Shown here piece by piece: positions 7,355 through 10,512 of a DNA stretch of 10,512 bases. Position 1 is the stretch's first letter. Each line of letters starts with the position of its first letter. The DNA comes from Oleiagrimonas sp035690885. GTDB lineage: Bacteria; Pseudomonadota; Gammaproteobacteria; Xanthomonadales; Rhodanobacteraceae. The notes under the pieces were generated by a model, which ran no database searches, was not told where the DNA came from, and was given only the letters and a program-made list of their open reading frames with translations. The position numbers were made by a program, and so were the translations under genes. The stretch is taken from NCBI GenBank assembly GCA_035690885.1, contig DASSKC010000172.1, forward strand, positions 1 through 10,512, given 5' to 3'.

Positions 7355-8310
7355 CCATCAAGCAACCCGGACCCTTGACCACGCTGCAGGACCTGGGACG
7401 CAACGGCAGCGCACATCTGGGCATCGGCCACGCCGGGGCTGCCGACCAACCTGCCCTGCGCCTGGCCAACGCACTGGTCGGAAACCCCGCATCGGCCTGC
7501 GCACTGGAAGCCACGCTGCTAGGTCCGTCTCTGATATTCGACCACGATGTCGTGGTTGCCGTTACCGGCGCACCGCTGTCCAAAGCACGCATCGGCGATC
7601 AGCCATTGCCGCCGTGGCAAGCCGTGCACGTACCATCCGGTACGCCGCTGACATTGGGGCCGATGGCGCATGGTTGTCGCAGCTATCTGGCAGTGGCCGG
7701 CGGCATCGACGTGCCGTGCTGGCGCCAGAGCCGCAGTACCGACATCAATGCCGGACTCGGCCCGATCCCGCGCGCACTCGAAGCCGGCGACACGCTGCCG
7801 ATCGGCCACACGACGAGCAAGCTGCCGGCCGACGTGGACTGGTCGCTCGATCCGCGTCCATGGTTTCAGGCATCGACATCGCATCGCATCCGGTTGCTGC
7901 CGGGCAGTCATGCCGAACGCCTCGATGCCGCATCACGTGAGCGACTGGTCAATGAATCATTTCGCATCGGCAACGACAGCAATCGCGTCGGCCTGCGCCT
8001 CGAAGGACCACATCTGGCGCTCGACGACGCGCTGGAAATGACCAGCGAGGGCGTGGTTGCCGGCACCATGCAACTGCCACCCGGCGGCCAGCCCATCATC
8101 ATGGGTTGCGAGCACCCGGTGACCGGCGGCTATCCACGCATCGCCCATGTGTGCGCCGTGGACCTCCCGGTGCTTGCGCAATGCCGCCCGGGTGATACGG
8201 TCACGTTCGAGTGGATCGACAAGGCCGGGGCGATGGAGCTTCTGGCTACCCGCGAAGACGCGCTCGAACACCTTGTCGACCGTATCCGCGAACGTCTGGA
8301 ACAGGCATGA
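7348..8310 (+). CDS. pxpC: 5-oxoprolinase subunit PxpC (biotin-dependent carboxyltransferase/KipA family)
   Basis: PxpC is the partner of PxpB in the 5-oxoprolinase complex; the fold is related to urea carboxylase/allophanate hydrolase domains and no biotin domain is present. It has 320 residues, normal for the family. Recognisable blocks are PGPLTTLQDLGR (7-18), GAADQPALRLANALVGN (30-46), LEATLLGPSLIF (53-64), VAVTGAP (70-76), RSYLAVAGGIDVP (111-123), SRSTD (128-132), AGTMQLPPGGQPI (238-250) and TGGYPRIAHV (259-268). From memory of the family, a few usually conserved spots differ: WRQSRST replaces a VLGSRST-type segment, SNRVG (211-215) replaces SDRMG, and CEHPVTGG precedes the GYP motif. 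The frame is intact and the flanking subunits are typical, so I expect a functional protein. It overlaps pxpB by seven bases and pxpA by four (ATGA). Confidence 0.94.
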   Translation: MLTIKQPGPLTTLQDLGRNGSAHLGIGHAGAADQPALRLANALVGNPASACALEATLLGPSLIFDHDVVVAVTGAPLSKARIGDQPLPPWQAVHVPSGTPLTLGPMAHGCRSYLAVAGGIDVPCWRQSRSTDINAGLGPIPRALEAGDTLPIGHTTSKLPADVDWSLDPRPWFQASTSHRIRLLPGSHAERLDAASRERLVNESFRIGNDSNRVGLRLEGPHLALDDALEMTSEGVVAGTMQLPPGGQPIIMGCEHPVTGGYPRIAHVCAVDLPVLAQCRPGDTVTFEWIDKAGAMELLATREDALEHLVDRIRERLEQA

Positions 8311-9071
8311 AATACATCGACCTCAACTGCGACATGGGTGAATCGTTCGGCGCCTGGCACATGGGTGCCGATGCCGAGGTGATGCCCTGGGTGTCGTCAA
8401 TCAACGTGGCCTGCGGTTTTCACGCCGGCGATCCGCTGACCATGCAGCACACCCTCGAGGTCGCCGCGCGCCATGGCGTGGCGGTCGGTGCCCACATCGG
8501 CCTGCCCGACCTGGTCGGCTTCGGTCGCCGCGCCATGGCGATCAAACCCGACGAGTTGTATGCCATCAGCGTGGCGCAACTGGGCACGTTCGAGGCCATG
8601 GCTCGCACCCGGGGCCTGCGCCCCGGCCACATCAAACCGCACGGCGCGCTGTATCACATGGTGGAAAAAGACGACGCGCTGGCGCAGGCGCTGGTGCAGG
8701 CAGTCAGCGATGTGGATGCGACACTGCGCGTATTCGGCCTGGCTGGTGGTCATCTGGTCCGGCAAGCAGCCGCTGCCGGCCTGTCGACGGCCAACGAAGC
8801 ATTTGCCGACCGTCGCTATCTCGACGGCGGCCAGCTGCAAGCGCGCGGTGAGCCGGGTGCCGTGCTCGAAGACATCGACGCCGCCGTGCGGCAGGCACTC
8901 GATATTGCGGTGCAGGGACAAGTGGTCTCCGCCAGTGGCAAACAGCTCCCCATCGACGCCGACACCGTGTGCGTGCACGGTGATCGCGCCGACGCCGCGG
9001 CATTTGCCCAGTCGCTGCGGCAAGGCCTGACCGAGGCTGGCGTGCAAGTGCGCTCGCCCGCACACACGTAA
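8307..9071 (+). CDS. pxpA: 5-oxoprolinase subunit PxpA (LamB/YcsF family)
   Basis: PxpA is the third 5-oxoprolinase subunit. It belongs to the LamB/YcsF family of TIM-barrel-like proteins and is considered to carry out the hydrolytic or ring-opening step with PxpBC. The protein has 254 residues, the normal length. Diagnostic blocks are DLNCDMGESFG (5-15), SINVACGFHAGDP (31-43), AHIGLPDLVGFGRRAM (62-77), HIKPHGALYH (108-117), NEAFADRRYLDGGQLQAR (163-180) and VCVHGD (221-226). The family usually has Pro right after the His of the AH(P) block; here it is Ile. The ATG lies in the ATGA overlap with the pxpC stop, so the frame's extension further upstream is ignored. It is the last gene of the operon and converges on the acetyltransferase gene across 54 bases with no clear terminator. 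Confidence 0.96.
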   Translation: MKYIDLNCDMGESFGAWHMGADAEVMPWVSSINVACGFHAGDPLTMQHTLEVAARHGVAVGAHIGLPDLVGFGRRAMAIKPDELYAISVAQLGTFEAMARTRGLRPGHIKPHGALYHMVEKDDALAQALVQAVSDVDATLRVFGLAGGHLVRQAAAAGLSTANEAFADRRYLDGGQLQARGEPGAVLEDIDAAVRQALDIAVQGQVVSASGKQLPIDADTVCVHGDRADAAAFAQSLRQGLTEAGVQVRSPAHT

Positions 9072-9125
9072 CGGCAACGATTCAAGCGTCCGGCGCGACG
9101 GCATCGGACAAAACGAAAAGAGCGC

Positions 9126-9572
9126 TCAAGCACTCTCGCCGATGCGCTTGAGATAGACGTGCTGGGTCTTGATGCGCTGATAGCCCAAGTCGGGATAAAA
9201 CGCATGCGCCTCGGGCCGTACCGCATTGGAACGCAAAAACACCGATGCGGCACCGCGCTCTACGGCCCAGGCCTCCACCGCGTCCACCAACGCCCGCCCC
9301 ACTCCGATGCGACGATGCGAGGCGTCCACGACCAAGCCCATCAATTCCACGCGATCGTCAAACTCCAGCGCACGACGATACTCGGCTGCCACGCAACCGG
9401 CGGGCGATCCGTCTTCGGCAATCAGTACCAGGTGATCGGGATGCGTCGACAAAACAGACAAACGGGCCCGCATCACGGCAGCCGAGGCTGGATAACCCAG
9501 CTGCGTGCACAGCGATGCCATGGCCGATGCATCATCGACACGAGCGCGACGGACTCGAAGCGGCGCGGTCAC
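9126..9572 (-). CDS. GNAT family N-acetyltransferase
   Basis: This small cytoplasmic acyl-CoA-dependent acyltransferase has an unknown substrate. From the GTG at 9572 it has 148 residues, one GNAT domain. The N-terminal strand RVRRARVDDASAM leads into LCTQLGYPAS. The central strand LVLIAEDGSPAGCVAAEY and the strand before motif A (VELMGLVVD) follow. The pantetheine/pyrophosphate-binding loop RRIGVG is at 87-92, then an alpha helix (ALVDAVEAWAVERG) and the C-terminal HAFYPDLGYQRIKTQHVYLK, whose FY..LGY block is typical of the fold. The frame reaches a GTG at 9581, but the GAGG at 9586-9583 is too close to it and ideally placed for 9572. That GTG also forms a GTGA overlap with the stop of a short upstream ORF. 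It lies downstream of ftsH on the same strand. The sequence gives no basis for naming a substrate. Confidence 0.87.
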   Translation of the reverse strand: MTAPLRVRRARVDDASAMASLCTQLGYPASAAVMRARLSVLSTHPDHLVLIAEDGSPAGCVAAEYRRALEFDDRVELMGLVVDASHRRIGVGRALVDAVEAWAVERGAASVFLRSNAVRPEAHAFYPDLGYQRIKTQHVYLKRIGESA

Positions 9573-9658
9573 TGGACGCACACCTCAAGGCAGGTCGGGC
9601 TGAACTGCGGAATCATTTCGTGCTGGGTCGTCCAGTCCACCGCAAGCGCGCCGATCAT
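9569..9658 (-). CDS. Possible 29-codon ORF between ftsH and the acetyltransferase
   Basis: I do not recognise this peptide. It reads MIGALAVDWTTQHEMIPQFS followed by PTCLEVCVQ, with no signal peptide or membrane segment and two cysteines in CLEVC. Three things suggest it may be translated. By my count GC content is about 59, 41 and 86 percent at codon positions 1, 2 and 3, the pattern of real genes in GC-rich genomes. Its TGA overlaps the GTG start of the acetyltransferase as GTGA. The ATG lies 17 bases after the ftsH stop on the same strand. Against it, the ribosome site is weak (GGA five bases before the ATG) and it is very short. It could also be a leader peptide that only aids translation of the acetyltransferase, or the remnant of a longer gene. 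Confidence 0.3.
   Translation of the reverse strand: MIGALAVDWTTQHEMIPQFSPTCLEVCVQ
9583..9586 (-). promoter_or_regulatory. Ribosome binding site deciding the acetyltransferase start
   Basis: GAGG on the minus strand lies 10 bases upstream of the GTG at 9572 and only one base upstream of the GTG at 9581. It therefore favours the start at 9572. It sits inside the last codons of the 29-codon ORF. Confidence 0.5.
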
Positions 9659-9675
9659 CGTGATCCGGTCATCCG

Positions 9676-10512
9676 TCAGGTCTGATGTGCGGGGTCGCCG
9701 ACCTTGCCCGGACTCGAGTCGCTGCCACTCTCCGATGGCGCCGGCGGCGGTGTCGGTGCGGATTTGTCCCAATCGGCGGGCGGCCCCGGACGACGACCCT
9801 GCATGATGTCGTCGATCTGCTTGGCGTCGATGGTTTCGTACTGCAACAGCGCTTCGGCCATGATGTGCAGCTTGTCCATGTTTTCCGTGAGCAGACGGCG
9901 CGAGGTGGTGTAGGCCTCGTCGAGAATGTTGCGCACGACTTCGTCGATCTTGCGTGCGGTTTCATCCGAAACACTCTTGTGCTGACTGACCGAACGGCCG
10001 AGGAACACCTCTTCCTCGTCCTCGGCATAAGTCACCGGGCCGAGCTCGTCGGACAAGCCCCACTTGGTGACCATGTTGCGCGCCATCTTGGTGGCCCGCT
10101 CGATGTCGTTGGAAGCGCCGGTGGTGACCATCTGGTCACCGAAGATCAGCTCCTCGGCCACGCGTCCGCCATACAGCGAACACAGCTGCGACTCAATGGC
10201 GGTCTTGTTCAGCGAGTATTTGTCCTTCTCCGGCAGGTACATGGTCACGCCGAGCGCGCGGCCGCGCGGAATGATGGTGACCTTGTACACCGGGTCATGC
10301 TCGGGCACCAGACGGCCGACGATGGCGTGGCCGGACTCGTGGTAGGCCGTGAGCTTTTTCTCGTCCTCGTCCATGGCCATGGAGCGACGCTCCGAACCCA
10401 TCAGGATCTTGTCCTTGGCCTGCTCCATGTGGCTCATGTGCACCTCGCGCGCATTCTCGCGCGCGGCGAACAAGGCGGCCTCGTTGACCAGGTTGGCCAG
10501 ATCGGCACCGGA
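9676..10512 (-). CDS. ftsH: ATP-dependent zinc metalloprotease FtsH, C-terminal part (runs off right edge)
   Basis: FtsH is the essential membrane-anchored AAA+ protease that removes unassembled membrane proteins and regulators such as LpxC and sigma-32 in E. coli. Only the last 278 residues are present; the membrane segments and most of the AAA module lie beyond the right edge. The fragment begins in the end of the AAA domain (SGADLANLVNEAALFAAREN). The zinc site HESGH is at 58-62 of the fragment, with the third ligand Asp in GASNDIERAT (D136), exactly 78 residues after the first His as in E. coli. Other family blocks are VTIIPRGRALGVTMYLPEKD, SLYGGRVAEELIFG, DEEEVFLGRS and KYETIDAKQIDDIM-like (QYETIDAKQIDDIM here). 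The tail is Pro/Ser/Asp-rich and unstructured, as usual. E. coli has HEAGH, so Ala is Ser here, a conservative change outside the ligands. Downstream lie the 29-codon ORF and the acetyltransferase, not folP. Confidence 0.98.
   Translation of the reverse strand, partial: SGADLANLVNEAALFAARENAREVHMSHMEQAKDKILMGSERRSMAMDEDEKKLTAYHESGHAIVGRLVPEHDPVYKVTIIPRGRALGVTMYLPEKDKYSLNKTAIESQLCSLYGGRVAEELIFGDQMVTTGASNDIERATKMARNMVTKWGLSDELGPVTYAEDEEEVFLGRSVSQHKSVSDETARKIDEVVRNILDEAYTTSRRLLTENMDKLHIMAEALLQYETIDAKQIDDIMQGRRPGPPADWDKSAPTPPPAPSESGSDSSPGKVGDPAHQT

Noticed and set aside
9088..9109. GTCCG/CGGAC inverted repeat between pxpA and the acetyltransferase, a possible terminator
   Set aside because: The stem is only five base pairs with a 12-base loop and no T-run follows on the plus strand. 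The A-rich stretch after it would give U residues before, not after, the stem on the minus strand.
9118..9152. CTCAAGC/GCTTGAG inverted repeat at the end of the acetyltransferase gene
   Set aside because: It lies inside the coding region, has a long loop and lacks a T-run. The match is likely chance in GC-rich sequence.

Overview
The window reads as ordinary, high-GC chromosomal DNA from a gammaproteobacterium. Three things point there: ZipA, a division protein largely restricted to that class; a true SMC condensin rather than MukB; and a YciI whose sequence stays close to the E. coli protein. The genus cannot be told from this sequence. Every gene is a recognisable housekeeping or metabolic family. 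I see no insertion sequence, phage gene, tRNA, CRISPR array, toxin-antitoxin pair or defence cassette, and no gene-free stretch over 300 bases.

Layout. (1) From about 6505 down to the left edge, all genes lie on the minus strand. In transcription order they are yciI and a bolA-family gene (ATGA overlap), a 141-base AT-rich gap with a plausible promoter, then smc, zipA, cmk and the first 160 codons of rpsA. (2) Divergent from yciI, a compact plus-strand operon pxpB-pxpC-pxpA (6662-9071) encodes the complete three-subunit prokaryotic 5-oxoprolinase. Its genes overlap by 7 and 4 bases. (3) At the right edge, again on the minus strand, is the C-terminal 278 residues of ftsH. It is followed by a possible 29-codon ORF and a GNAT acetyltransferase that converges on pxpA.

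How the genes work together. SMC organises and segregates the chromosome and ZipA anchors FtsZ to the membrane. Cmk feeds CDP/dCDP into nucleic-acid synthesis and S1 is needed for translation initiation, so the left half looks like a growth and division cluster. PxpABC recycles spontaneously formed 5-oxoproline to glutamate. FtsH performs membrane-protein quality control.

I found no clear new biological system. The best points for a second look are: the 29-codon ORF between ftsH and the acetyltransferase, which has a coding-like GC pattern at its three codon positions and a GTGA stop/start overlap; the junction that joins smc-zipA to cmk-rpsA where ligA would usually follow zipA; and the hairpin-rich rpsA leader with almost no Shine-Dalgarno sequence.
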